This document shows positions 7,483-15,903 of a stretch of 51,221 nucleotides of DNA, in pieces. Below the pieces are notes generated by a model. The model searched no databases. It had not been told where the DNA came from and saw nothing but the letters and a program-made list of their open reading frames with translations. The position numbers were made by a program, and so were the translations under genes. The DNA comes from an uncultured Flavonifractor sp. (GTDB lineage: Bacteria > Bacillota > Clostridia > Oscillospirales > Oscillospiraceae), in assembly GCA_947384055.1 (NCBI GenBank), contig CANDFO010000010.1, forward strand, positions 1 through 51,221, written 5' to 3'. The number at the start of each line of letters is the position of its first letter. The first letter of the stretch is position 1.

Positions 7483-8276
7483 CAGGCATCCTCCCCGGGC
7501 ACGGGACCCATCGCGCTGTGGAGCTCCCGGGTGAGGGCTCCCTGGAAGATGCGCACGGCGTAGCGGTGCAGTTCCTCCAGCTTTCCGGGCAGGACATCGG
7601 CGGAGAGCTCCCCGGCGGCGGAGAAATCTCCATCCAACAGGAAGCGGACCTCCTTGTCGGGGGCCTTGGGGTTCCCCAGGCGACCGGGGCCCGCGTGGAC
7701 CTTCATGCGGCAGCCTCCGGCCAGGGCGCACTCCACATCCACGGTGCACTTGCCCACATCCTCCTCCACCACGTCCGGCTCCCCCAGCACACCCAGCCAG
7801 TGGCCCTGAATCAGGTCGTCCCACAGGCGGTCCTCCAGCCCCAGGGCGGTTCGGGAGAAGGCGTTGACATACCGCAGGCCCACCCGCTCAAAAAAGGCGG
7901 GGCGATAGAGCTGAATAAACTGGGCCAGGGCTTTGTCCAGCCGAATGGCAAAGTCCTCCCATCGCTGATAGCGCAGGGTGGACAGGGAGATGAAGCTCTG
8001 CGTCAGGTTGAGCTTCCACACGTTGTCGGCGGAGATAAAATTGTAGTTGGTAACGGGCTTCTGCGGCTCCAGTGTGGGGGGATTGCCGGGCCTGAGCCGG
8101 GGAGGAAGCTGCTCCTGCCGGGCGGCATAGCGGGGATAGTCCTGGCGGACGGCCTCCTGAAAGGCGGCGGGCTCCTGGGTTCCAATGGTCAGAATGGTGG
8201 GAAACCGCAGCTGGCAGATGACCTCTATCAGCTGAGGGCGGGCGTAGCGGAAACGCTCATATTCGGCAAACAGCAT
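7482..8276 (-). CDS. TIGR04255 family protein
   Basis: 264 residues from the ATG at 8276 (AAAGGAA upstream). The family signature is visible: an N-terminal PQLIEVICQLRFP (13-25), a central FISLSTLRYQRWEDFAIRL and FFERVGLRYVNAF. TIGR04255 is a sporadically distributed family of unknown function that often behaves like an accessory gene. Here it is the first gene of a two-gene unit with the GNAT gene, driven by a consensus promoter. I do not assign a function. Confidence 0.82.
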   Translation of the reverse strand: MLFAEYERFRYARPQLIEVICQLRFPTILTIGTQEPAAFQEAVRQDYPRYAARQEQLPPRLRPGNPPTLEPQKPVTNYNFISADNVWKLNLTQSFISLSTLRYQRWEDFAIRLDKALAQFIQLYRPAFFERVGLRYVNAFSRTALGLEDRLWDDLIQGHWLGVLGEPDVVEEDVGKCTVDVECALAGGCRMKVHAGPGRLGNPKAPDKEVRFLLDGDFSAAGELSADVLPGKLEELHRYAVRIFQGALTRELHSAMGPVPGEDA

Positions 8277-8411
8277 AATCGGCACCGTTCCTTTCTTTTC
8301 CGGCGGTCCTTCACCGGGCAGGGATTTCAGGGGGTCAATGGCGCGCAGCCGCGCCGCTTGTCCTTCGGGACGGCAGCTCCCCCGTACCCGGCTTCCTTCC
8401 AGAATATCCTT

Positions 8412-8440
8412 ATTGTATCCCCTTGCGGGGCGTCTGTCAA
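8412..8440 (-). promoter_or_regulatory. Consensus promoter of the TIGR04255-GNAT unit
   Basis: Minus strand: -35 TTGACA (8435-8440), 17-bp spacer, -10 TACAAT (8412-8417). It lies 135 bases upstream of the ATG, leaving a long GC-rich leader (8277-8411) in which only local hairpins are seen. Confidence 0.88.
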
Positions 8441-8467
8441 AACTTTCAGCGGACCAGGGACGTTCGG

Positions 8468-8523
8468 CGGCCAAACGGCCCCGGCCTCCCCCGCCGGGGA
8501 GAAACCGGGGCCGTTTGGCCGTG
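8468..8523 (-). terminator. Strong hairpin downstream of gltX
   Basis: Inverted repeat CGGCCAAACGGCCCCGG and its complement flank a GC-rich centre (about 8470-8521), 11 bases past the gltX stop. There is no T-run, so it may terminate imperfectly or mainly protect the 3' end. Confidence 0.55.
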
Positions 8524-8533
8524 CGGGAAATGG

Positions 8534-10021
8534 TCAGCTCAGCTGGGCGATACCCTTCCGAATGCGCCGGAGGCTCTCCTCTTTCCCCAAAATACAGCAG
8601 AGCTCCACCGCTCCGCCGGGGGTCACGGCTTTGCCGGACAGGGCGGTGCGCACCGGCCACAGCACCCGGCCGTTTTTCAGCTCCAGCCGCTGGGCCAGAC
8701 CCAGCAGGGCCTCGTGGAGACCGTCATAGGTCCATGGCTCCAGCCCCTCCAGCACCGGAAGCACCTGTTCCAGGGCTTCTCTGGAGTTTTCCTCGTTGGT
8801 TTTCATCTTCTTGTGGCAGTACAGCTCGTTGGAGTACGCGGGCAGAGCATCGAAAAAGTCCACTTGGGGAGCGATATCCAGCCAGGTATCACACCGGGGC
8901 TGAACCAGCGGCGCCACCAGGTTCAGGTCGATGGCGGGATTCCGGATAGCCTGCCGCAGGTAGGGCTCCGCTCCGGCACGGAAGGCCTCCGGGGAGAGGG
9001 CGCGGAGATAGGCGGCGTTGAAGTACTTCAGCTTGTCCAGGTCGAAGATGGCCGGAGATTTGGAGATGCCGCCGATATCAAAAATTTCCGCCAGCTCGGT
9101 AAGGGTAAAGAACTCCCGCTCGGCCTGCTCGCCCCGGGGGGACCAGCCCAGGAGTGTGACATAGTTGACCACCGCCTCGGACAGGAAGCCCTGGGCCAGC
9201 AGGTCCTCATAGGAGGGGTCCCCGCGGCGCTTGCTCATCTTGTTGTGCTGGTCCCGCATCACCGGCGAGCAGTGGATATAGGTGGGCACATCCCACCCGA
9301 AGGCCTCATAGAGCAGGTTGTACTTGGGGGAGGAGGACAGATACTCCGAGCCACGGACCACATGGGTAATGCCCATCAGATGGTCGTCAATGACGTTGGC
9401 AAAATTGTAGGTGGGCAGCCCGTCGGATTTGATGAGCACCTGGTCGTCCAGTGTGTCGTTGTCCACGGTGATGTCCCCGAACACCGCGTCGGAGAAGGTG
9501 GTCTGCCCTGTGGAGGGAATCCGCTGGCGGATTACATAGGGGACCCCTGCCGCCAGCTTTTCGTCAATCTCCGCCTGGGGCAGGTCCCGGCAGTGCCCGT
9601 CATATCCCCCGGGGCCGCCGGCCTCGTGGAGGGAGGCCAGGCGCTCCTTTCCGCAGAAGCAGCGGTAGGCATGGCCTTTTTCCATGAGCAGCTCCGCATA
9701 TCTGCCGTAAAATTCCCGGCGCTCCGTCTGGATATAGGGGCCCACCGGACCGCCCACGTCCGGTCCCTCGTCCCAGTCCAGGCCGCACCTGCGCAGGGTG
9801 TCGTAAATCACCTGGGTGGCGCCCTCCACCAGGCGCTCCTGGTCGGTGTCCTCAATACGGAGGATAAACCTCCCGCCGCTGTGCCGGGCAATCAGCCAGG
9901 TATACAGAGCGGTGCGCAGGTTGCCTACGTGCATATATCCGGTGGGGGAGGGGGCAAACCGGGTGCGCACCCCGCCTTTGGGAATGCGGGCCTCCATCTC
10001 GTCAAACCATTTTCTATCCAT
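8534..10021 (-). CDS. gltX: Glutamyl-tRNA synthetase
   Basis: 495 residues; charges tRNA-Glu (and probably tRNA-Gln, in organisms using the amidotransferase route). Class I signatures: HVGN at 31-34 within RFAPSPTGYMHVGN, and KMSKR at 261-265. A zinc-knuckle-like CFC (121-123) and C144 lie in the acceptor-stem region. The start is the ATG at 10021 with AAAAGGAG upstream. It is transcribed away from trpS; the two share a promoter region in which their -35 elements overlap. Confidence 0.95.
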   Translation of the reverse strand: MDRKWFDEMEARIPKGGVRTRFAPSPTGYMHVGNLRTALYTWLIARHSGGRFILRIEDTDQERLVEGATQVIYDTLRRCGLDWDEGPDVGGPVGPYIQTERREFYGRYAELLMEKGHAYRCFCGKERLASLHEAGGPGGYDGHCRDLPQAEIDEKLAAGVPYVIRQRIPSTGQTTFSDAVFGDITVDNDTLDDQVLIKSDGLPTYNFANVIDDHLMGITHVVRGSEYLSSSPKYNLLYEAFGWDVPTYIHCSPVMRDQHNKMSKRRGDPSYEDLLAQGFLSEAVVNYVTLLGWSPRGEQAEREFFTLTELAEIFDIGGISKSPAIFDLDKLKYFNAAYLRALSPEAFRAGAEPYLRQAIRNPAIDLNLVAPLVQPRCDTWLDIAPQVDFFDALPAYSNELYCHKKMKTNEENSREALEQVLPVLEGLEPWTYDGLHEALLGLAQRLELKNGRVLWPVRTALSGKAVTPGGAVELCCILGKEESLRRIRKGIAQLS

Positions 10022-10055
10022 AAAGAAAACTCCTTTTCCTTCCGTCTGTTCCCCT

Positions 10056-10084
10056 ATTCTATTTTTTTAGGGAAGGATTGTCAA
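10056..10084 (-). promoter_or_regulatory. gltX promoter, overlapping the trpS promoter
   Basis: Minus strand: -35 TTGACA (10079-10084), 17-bp spacer, -10 TAGAAT (10056-10061). The -35 shares bases 10079-10083 with the -35 of the divergent trpS promoter. Confidence 0.85.
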
Positions 10085-10106
10085 GGGGCTTTAAATATGA
10101 TATGAT
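10078..10106 (+). promoter_or_regulatory. trpS promoter, overlapping the gltX promoter
   Basis: Plus strand: -35 TTGTCA (10078-10083), 17-bp spacer, -10 TATGAT (10101-10106), leaving a leader of about 60 bases before trpS. No T-box is recognisable in that short leader. Confidence 0.82.
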
Positions 10107-10172
10107 ATCAGACAATGCTCCAGCCCCGCCGGGGGAAAACAGGATATCAAACACATCCGAGGTGTTCATTGT

Positions 10173-11174
10173 ATGGAAACGCAAAAGAAAGTCATGGTCT
10201 CCGGCATCCAGCCCAGCGGGGACCTGCACCTGGGCAACTATCTGGGGCCTCTGCGCCACTGGCCGGAGATGATTGAGGAATTCGACTGCTATTTCTTTAT
10301 GGCGGACCTGCATACCATCACCGTGCGGCAGGACCCGGCGGCTCTGCGCCGGCGCACCCTCACCCAGATTGCCCAGTATATCGCCTGCGGGCTGGACCCG
10401 AAAAAATGCGTGCTTTTTATTCAGTCCCACGTGCCCGCCCATACCCAGCTGGGCTGGGTGCTGGACTGCTACACCATGTTCGGGGAGCTCTCCCGCATGA
10501 CCCAGTTCAAGGATAAGTCCGCCAAAAATGCCGACAACATCAACGCCGGCCTGTTCACCTATCCCAGCCTTATGGCGGCAGACATTCTCCTCTACCAGCC
10601 GGACTTTGTCCCCGTGGGGGAGGACCAGAAGCAGCATGTAGAGATCTGCCGGGATATCGCCGAGCGTTTCAACGGCGTCTACGGCGAGGTATTCAAGGTT
10701 CCCCAGCCCTATATCGCCAGGGTGGGCGCCCGGATTATGGGCCTCAGCGCCCCGGAGTCCAAGATGAGCAAATCCGTGCCCGAGGGCTGCGTATTCCTGA
10801 TGGAGAAGCCGGAGGACATCATGCGCAAATTCAAGCGGGCCGTTACCGACAGCGACACGGACAACCCCGTCCGGTATGACCCCAAGGCCAAGCCCGGCGT
10901 GTCCAACCTGATCCAGATTTACGCCGCCGCCACCGGAAAGACCTATGACGCGGTGGAAGCGGAGTTCGCCGGCAAGGGCTACGGGGCCTTCAAGCCCGTG
11001 GTAGGGGAGGCGGTTGTGGAGTGCCTGCGGCCCATCCGGGAGGAGACCGAGCGGCTGCTGGGCGACAAGGCCTATCTGGAGAGCGTCTGGCGGGACGGAG
11101 CGGAAAAAGCGGAGTACGCGGCCATGAAAACTCTGCGCAAGGTGTACAAAAAGGTGGGCTTCCTGCCCAGGTGA
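10173..11174 (+). CDS. trpS: Tryptophanyl-tRNA synthetase
   Basis: 333 residues; class I synthetase for tRNA-Trp. The HIGH motif is HLGN (19-22) in PSGDLHLGNYLG, and KMSKS is at 197-201. Length matches bacterial TrpRS. The start is the ATG at 10173 with GAGGTG 8-9 bases upstream. The next gene (WecA/TagO-like) begins 21 bases downstream in the same direction, so they probably share a transcript. Confidence 0.95.
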   Translation: METQKKVMVSGIQPSGDLHLGNYLGPLRHWPEMIEEFDCYFFMADLHTITVRQDPAALRRRTLTQIAQYIACGLDPKKCVLFIQSHVPAHTQLGWVLDCYTMFGELSRMTQFKDKSAKNADNINAGLFTYPSLMAADILLYQPDFVPVGEDQKQHVEICRDIAERFNGVYGEVFKVPQPYIARVGARIMGLSAPESKMSKSVPEGCVFLMEKPEDIMRKFKRAVTDSDTDNPVRYDPKAKPGVSNLIQIYAAATGKTYDAVEAEFAGKGYGAFKPVVGEAVVECLRPIREETERLLGDKAYLESVWRDGAEKAEYAAMKTLRKVYKKVGFLPR

Positions 11175-11195
11175 CAAAAGGAGCTTTCCTCTGCT

Positions 11196-12290
11196 ATGCA
11201 AATGAAAATTGAACCCACGCTGATTGGAATTGCGGCGGCGGCGCTGCTGGTGGCCCTGGTGGTGGCCCTGGTGTCCACGCCTGTGGTGAAAAGCCTGGCC
11301 GCCAGGGTGGGGGCGGTAGACGTGCCGCGGGACGGACGGCGGATGCACGACCACCCCATTCCCCGCATGGGCGGTCTGGCCATTTTCCTGGGCTTTCTGC
11401 TCAGCACACTTCTTTTCGCGGAGCTTACCCCCCAGCTGCGGGGGATGCTCCTGGGGGCCTCGGTCATTGTGGTCCTGGGTATTTTTGACGACATCTACGC
11501 CCTGAGCGCCCTGCCCAAGCTCTTTGTGCAGATTGCGGCGGCCCTGATTGCGGTATTCTCCGGCAATGTCATTGAAACCCTGTCCAACCCCAACATTTTC
11601 TCCGCTGACCCCTACTGGAACCTGGGCGTGCTGTCCATTCCTGCCACCGTGCTGTGGATTGTGGCCATTACCAACGCCGTCAACCTCATCGACGGGCTGG
11701 ACGGCCTGGCCTGCGGTGTGTCCACCATCAGCTCCATGACCCTGCTGGTCATCTCTCTGGTGGTGTCCGACGGCCCCGCTGCCGTGCTGATGGCGGCCCT
11801 GGCGGGGAGCTGCATCGGCTTTCTGCCCTATAATCTGAACCCGGCCAAAATCTTTATGGGAGACACCGGCGCCACCTTCCTGGGCTATGTGCTGGCGGTG
11901 GTGTCCATCCAAGGTCTTTTCAAGTTTTATACCATAATCTCCTTTGCCGTGCCCTTCCTTATGCTGGGCCTGCCCATCTTTGACACCTGCTTTGCCTTTG
12001 TCCGGCGCATTGCCCATGGGCAGAGCCCCATGCACGCTGACCGCAGCCATGTGCACCACCGGCTGATCGATATGGGCTTCTCCCAAAAGCAGGCGGTGGC
12101 GGTATTGTATATTATCAGCGCGATTCTGGGTCTATCCGCCGTGGTGCTGACCACCGCGGGGGCGGAAAAGGCCATGCTTCTGCTGCTGGCCCTGTGTGCG
12201 GCGGGGGCGGTGGCCGGGCGCATTTTTATCGCCAACAATGAAAAGCGGGGACAGGAGGAGCCCAAGCCCAAGGAGGAGGAACCCAAGTGA
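11196..12290 (+). CDS. tagO: Undecaprenyl-phosphate GlcNAc-1-phosphate transferase (WecA/TagO type)
   Basis: 364 residues, polytopic membrane protein with about ten hydrophobic segments. It transfers a HexNAc-1-phosphate from its UDP carrier to undecaprenyl phosphate, the first committed step for wall teichoic acid or other lipid-linked glycans. Motifs of the MraY/WecA superfamily: NLIDGLDGLACG (about 163-174), FMGDTG (about 220-225) and HADRSHVHHRL in the cytoplasmic loop that favours WecA/TagO over MraY. AAGGAG lies about 12 bases before the ATG, slightly far. The next gene overlaps by GTGA. It could initiate the polysaccharide built by the locus at 32-51 kb, but that is only an inference. 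Confidence 0.88.
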   Translation: MQMKIEPTLIGIAAAALLVALVVALVSTPVVKSLAARVGAVDVPRDGRRMHDHPIPRMGGLAIFLGFLLSTLLFAELTPQLRGMLLGASVIVVLGIFDDIYALSALPKLFVQIAAALIAVFSGNVIETLSNPNIFSADPYWNLGVLSIPATVLWIVAITNAVNLIDGLDGLACGVSTISSMTLLVISLVVSDGPAAVLMAALAGSCIGFLPYNLNPAKIFMGDTGATFLGYVLAVVSIQGLFKFYTIISFAVPFLMLGLPIFDTCFAFVRRIAHGQSPMHADRSHVHHRLIDMGFSQKQAVAVLYIISAILGLSAVVLTTAGAEKAMLLLLALCAAGAVAGRIFIANNEKRGQEEPKPKEEEPK

Positions 12291-13438
12291 AGCCTGTACG
12301 CGTCATGACGATTTTCGGCACCCGGCCCGAGGCGGTGAAAATGGCCCCCCTGGTGGCCGAGCTCCAGCGCCGGGAGACGGTGGAGGTCCTCTGCTGCGTC
12401 ACCGCCCAGCACCGGGAGATGCTGGACTCTGTGCTGCATATTTTCCGGCTCAGGCCGGACTATGACCTGGACATCATGGAGCCCCGCCAGACGCTGTCTG
12501 CCATCACTACAAAATGTCTGCTGGGCATGGAGCGGGTGCTGGAGGAGGCCCGGCCCGACCTGGTGCTGGTCCACGGGGATACCTCTACCACTTTTGCCGG
12601 CGCCCTGGCCGCCTTTTATCATCAGACGCCGGTAGGTCATGTGGAGGCAGGACTGCGGACCTATGACAAGTACTCCCCCTTCCCGGAGGAGATGAACCGG
12701 AGGCTGGTGGGGAGCATCGCCGGGCTGCATTTCTGTCCCACTGCCCGGAACCGGGACAACCTGGCCCGGGAAAATATCACCGAGGGAGTATTCGTCACCG
12801 GAAATACAGTAATTGACGCCATGGCCTCTACGGTCAAGGAGAGCTACCGCTTCTCCACCCCACCGCTCAATGAGCTGGACTATCAGAACCGGCGGGTGAT
12901 TCTGGTGACTTGCCACCGCCGGGAAAACTACGGCGAGCCCATGTCCCGGATTATGACCGCCCTGCGGCGGCTGGCTGACGCCTTTCCAGACGTGGAACTG
13001 GTCTACCCGGTGCATCTGTCTCCGGCGGTGCGGGAGGCGGCGCAGCGGCACCTCTCCGGGCACCGGCGCATTCACCTCATCGCCCCCCTGGACGTGGAGG
13101 AAATGCACAATCTTATGGCACGGTCCTATCTGGTGATGACCGACTCCGGGGGACTCCAGGAGGAGGCCCCCGCCCTGGGCCGCCCGGTACTGGTGCTCCG
13201 CCGGGAGACCGAGCGCCCCGAGGCGATAGAGGCGGGTACGGTCCGTCTGGCGGGCACCCGGGAGGAGGACGTTTTTCATCTGGCGGCGGAGCTGCTGGAA
13301 TCCCGGGACAGCTATGAACGCATGGCCTGCGCGGTAAACCCCTATGGGGACGGCCGGGCCTGCCGGCGGATCGCCGACGCCATTGAGTGGCACTTCGGCC
13401 TGCGGGAAACCCCGCCGGAGGAATTCGGCGGACAGTGA
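12287..13438 (+). CDS. wecB: UDP-N-acetylglucosamine 2-epimerase (non-hydrolysing)
   Basis: 383 residues; interconverts UDP-GlcNAc and UDP-ManNAc, supplying ManNAc for teichoic acid linkage units or other glycans. Family motifs: TIFGTRPEAVKM (6-17), LVHGDTSTTFAGALAAF, HVEAGLRT, and the C-terminal TDSGGLQEEAPALGRPVLVLR. The start is GTG overlapping the tagO stop (GTGA), with AGGAGGAGG upstream, so translation is coupled. tagO-wecB is a normal pairing for making an undecaprenyl-linked GlcNAc-ManNAc primer. Confidence 0.94.
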   Translation: MKPVRVMTIFGTRPEAVKMAPLVAELQRRETVEVLCCVTAQHREMLDSVLHIFRLRPDYDLDIMEPRQTLSAITTKCLLGMERVLEEARPDLVLVHGDTSTTFAGALAAFYHQTPVGHVEAGLRTYDKYSPFPEEMNRRLVGSIAGLHFCPTARNRDNLARENITEGVFVTGNTVIDAMASTVKESYRFSTPPLNELDYQNRRVILVTCHRRENYGEPMSRIMTALRRLADAFPDVELVYPVHLSPAVREAAQRHLSGHRRIHLIAPLDVEEMHNLMARSYLVMTDSGGLQEEAPALGRPVLVLRRETERPEAIEAGTVRLAGTREEDVFHLAAELLESRDSYERMACAVNPYGDGRACRRIADAIEWHFGLRETPPEEFGGQ

Positions 13439-13462
13439 GCGGCGGGCCGCACCCGGCAGAAT

Positions 13463-13491
13463 GGCGTATGGAAGTTCTTTTTGGTTCTTTT
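13463..13491 (+). repeat. 29-bp direct repeat, copy 1
   Basis: Identical over 29 bases to 13614-13642, 151 bp apart, in the gap after wecB. Both copies start GGCGTATGGAAGTTC. The gap looks like a dispersed intergenic repeat rather than a gene. Confidence 0.85.
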
Positions 13492-13613
13492 ACTAGGGTT
13501 TGTCTGAAAATTGTCAACACACCCAGACGACGGGCCTTTTCCGCCATACCGCGTTAAAAATTTTGGGGACTCCGTAACCGGGCTACAGGTAAGGGGATTC
13601 CGCCCGGCGGGAC

Positions 13614-13661
13614 GGCGTATGGAAGTTCTTTTTGGTTCTTTTTCTTTCAAGAAAAAGAACC
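13614..13661 (+). repeat. 29-bp direct repeat, copy 2, with adjoining hairpin
   Basis: Second 29-bp copy (13614-13642) runs into a 12-bp perfect inverted repeat (13634-13645 with 13650-13661, loop TTCA) of A/T-rich arms, similar to a terminator. It ends 14 bases before the likely start of the next gene. Confidence 0.8.
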
Positions 13662-13675
13662 CCGGGGGTGGAGAG

Positions 13676-14452
13676 TTGGAGGGACAGAAGCGGAATATTC
13701 TGGTGGTGCTGATCGCCGCGGTCATCGCCGTGGCGGTGCTGTCCAGCTTCGGGCTGGGCTTTCTGTCCCCGGATACAGCCAAGATTGTCCTGCCCGCCCC
13801 CACTGCCGCGGGCCCGGAGGACACCCCGGGCGGCGGAGACGCCTCTGTCCGGGTGTCGGTCACACCGCAGACGGTGCAGAATGTTATCCGCACGCTGGCC
13901 CGGCCGGAGAGCTATTACCGGGAGGTGCTGGTGGAGGATTTCTGGGGCGAGGCTCCGGAGGACCGGGGCGAGACCAGGGCCGAAGTATGGGTGGACGGCG
14001 GCTGGACAATGACCCGGGCCCTGTGGCCCGGAGGCGCGGTGCGCTGCTCCATCGTGGGGAACGGAACCTTTTGGCTGTGGTATGAGAACAGCCGGGCGGT
14101 GCGCACCGGCCCGGCGGACGAATACTCCGCCGACCTGGAAGGCCAGCGCATTCCCACGTATGAGGACGTGCTGGCCCTGGAGACCGCTTCCATTGCGGAC
14201 ACGGGCTATACGGAGCAGGGGGAACTGCCGTGCATCTATGTGGAGACCGCTCCGGACGGCCTGGGCCGCCGGGAGCGGTACTGGGTGTCCGTAGACAGCG
14301 GCCTTTTGGTGTGCGCCGAGACGGTAGAGGAAGAGCAGGTGGTGTACCGCATGTCCTCCTACGCCGTGGAGCGCCCTGTGCCCGAAAACAGCAGCTTTGC
14401 CCTCCCGGACGGGACGGTGCTCCACACACCGGGGGATACGGAAAACGGCTGA
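13676..14452 (+). CDS. Membrane-anchored protein of unknown function
   Basis: 258 residues from a proposed TTG start at 13676 (GGGGGTGGAG just upstream). An in-frame ATG at 13619 lies inside the 29-bp repeat and has no good ribosome site. One transmembrane segment (about 8-25) places the bulk of the protein outside. The outside part (about 40-258) is rich in acidic residues, Trp and Tyr and resembles LolA/RseB-like outer-surface beta folds in pattern (RAEVWVDGGWTMTRALWPGG; YVETAPDGLGRRERYWVSV), but I cannot assign a family. It faces the unknown gene at 14458 tail to tail. Confidence 0.72.
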   Translation: MEGQKRNILVVLIAAVIAVAVLSSFGLGFLSPDTAKIVLPAPTAAGPEDTPGGGDASVRVSVTPQTVQNVIRTLARPESYYREVLVEDFWGEAPEDRGETRAEVWVDGGWTMTRALWPGGAVRCSIVGNGTFWLWYENSRAVRTGPADEYSADLEGQRIPTYEDVLALETASIADTGYTEQGELPCIYVETAPDGLGRRERYWVSVDSGLLVCAETVEEEQVVYRMSSYAVERPVPENSSFALPDGTVLHTPGDTENG

Positions 14453-14457
14453 GCCCG

Positions 14458-14841
14458 CTATTCCAGACCCAGTACCAGCAGCAGCCCCAGGGCAATCAGC
14501 AGCTCCGTGTCGTCCCCTTCCAGAAAAAGAAACAGCAGAATGCAGAGCAGCAGGAGATCCCCAATATCCAGACTGTCCAGCTTGAGCCCTTTCAGCAGGC
14601 TGGACAGCCCCGAAAGCCCGGCGGCCTGCTTGGGCGGCGGGGCGGCCGGGGGAGGCGGCTCCGGTGGGGGAGCCTCCGCCTGAACCGTTTTTTCCGGCGG
14701 AGGACCTTCCGGCGGCTCCTCCGGTCCGCCGGGGAACTCCGGCGGAAACCGCCCATAGGATGGCGGCGGGGTCAGGGGGGGACCGTCGTCCTCCGTGACC
14801 CGGGTGTAAGTCCCGCCGCTGGGGATATAGCGGTTATACAT
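14458..14841 (-). CDS. Small proline-rich protein with hydrophobic acidic tail, unknown
   Basis: 127 residues. The N terminus (MYNRYIPSGGTYTRV) is followed by a Pro/Glu-rich low-complexity stretch (about 20-72) and a C-terminal block with repeated Leu and acidic residues (KLDSLDIGDLLLLCILLF, then LEGDDTELLIALGLLLVLG). The tail resembles a short membrane-binding or self-assembling helix pair. It overlaps the upstream gene by 8 bases, so the two are coupled. Such small tails are often met in sporulation or coat-related clostridial proteins, but that is only a guess. No catalytic motif is visible. Confidence 0.7.
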   Translation of the reverse strand: MYNRYIPSGGTYTRVTEDDGPPLTPPPSYGRFPPEFPGGPEEPPEGPPPEKTVQAEAPPPEPPPPAAPPPKQAAGLSGLSSLLKGLKLDSLDIGDLLLLCILLFLFLEGDDTELLIALGLLLVLGLE

Positions 14842-15331
14842 CCTGTCCGCCCTCCTCTCGGTTGGACTGGAACATCTGGAACGCCACCCGTATCACCCGG
14901 GAGAGCCGGGCCAGCTGGATGGCCTTATCCACCTTGGCCTGCCGCTCCGGTTTCAGGAAGGGCTTCAGGGCGGTCAGCAGCGCCACCTTTTGGCTGTCGC
15001 CGGCGGAGTACTCAGAGAAAAGCGTGACGGCCGTCTGGATCAGTTTGGGGTCCAGATTTCCCAGGGACGCCAGGGGGCTGTCCCCGGCGGCTCCGCCCCC
15101 CAGCATGCCCAGAAGGGCGGACCAGTCCGGCTGGCCCGCGGCCGGGCCGGAGGACGCCGCCGGAGCGGTCGGCTCCTCCGGCGGCGGAACCGTCTCCCGG
15201 GGAGGAGCGCCCTCTTCCGTCGTCCCGGGAGTTTCCCCTTCTCCGGTGAGGGCTTTGGCAATGGAGACAATCTGTCCCATGGCCTCCGGGTCCCCGAGAA
15301 TGGCGTTAAGTCTGTCCTCAAACTCGGCCAT
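14834..15331 (-). CDS. Conserved hypothetical protein (165 aa)
   Basis: 165 residues. The N-terminal segment FEDRLNAILGDPEAMGQIVSIA (written as two parts: FEDRLNAIL, DPEAMGQIVSIA; residues 4-26) is helical; a Pro/Ala/Glu linker follows (about 32-75); the C-terminal half is a helical block with KVALLTALKPFLKPERQAKV and KAIQLARLSRVIRVAF. The DPEAMGQI motif recurs as DPKAAGLL in the next upstream small protein, which suggests related helical modules. No signal peptide. Middle gene of a three-gene minus-strand set (15837 to 14458). Function unknown. Confidence 0.72.
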   Translation of the reverse strand: MAEFEDRLNAILGDPEAMGQIVSIAKALTGEGETPGTTEEGAPPRETVPPPEEPTAPAASSGPAAGQPDWSALLGMLGGGAAGDSPLASLGNLDPKLIQTAVTLFSEYSAGDSQKVALLTALKPFLKPERQAKVDKAIQLARLSRVIRVAFQMFQSNREEGGQDV

Positions 15332-15525
15332 GAGACAATCTCCCCCCTTTCTGCCGCCGGTACTCTGTTAAGTCAAAACATGTAAACTGGATTTGAAACA
15401 GGATTTTCGCAGATTGAGGCGGAGGACGCCGGCGGACCGGCGCCCGCCAAGGCCGGCAACAAAGTGATTCAGGACTCCCGCCCAAAGGCAACCGCAGTGT
15501 TCCGGTCTGGCGGTGTGCCGGACAG

Positions 15526-15837
15526 CTATTTTGAGGTGCCGCCGCTCTGGGGAACCGCCTGGTTGATACGCTCTACCAGCTGGGCCCCTTCCTTGCTCTG
15601 CATCACCTGCTGGAGCATCCCGGTCAGCTGTCCGGTGTCCCCCTTGGCGGCCGCGGCCGCGGCGCTCTTCAGGCCGTCTCCGGCGTTCTGGCTGAGCATC
15701 TGCATCAGCCGCTGGGTGTCCGGCGACTGTATCAGGCGTTTGAGCAGGTCCTTCTGCTTGAGCAGCCCGGCGGCCTTGGGGTCGCGCATCAGCTGCTCCA
15801 GATTGCTTTTAGGCTCCGGCATTTCCATCAACTCCAT
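15526..15837 (-). CDS. Conserved small helical protein (103 aa), unknown
   Basis: 103 residues, predicted all-helical and cytoplasmic, rich in Gln, Met, Lys and Ala. LMRDPKAAGLLKQKDLLKRL (16-35) and LMQMLSQNAGDGL are the main helices, with an Ala-rich stretch at about 58-66. The ribosome site is weak and the true start may be one of the three Met codons within the first six residues. It is the first gene of the set ending at 14458. The 194-bp gap to the next gene (15332-15525) contains no other frame that I can support. Confidence 0.62.
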   Translation of the reverse strand: MELMEMPEPKSNLEQLMRDPKAAGLLKQKDLLKRLIQSPDTQRLMQMLSQNAGDGLKSAAAAAAKGDTGQLTGMLQQVMQSKEGAQLVERINQAVPQSGGTSK

Positions 15838-15903
15838 CTCATTGATATTTATGATAAGGTCAGCCGCTCCATTCTATGTTTCAAACGCCGGGAGGTGCAC
15901 CTG

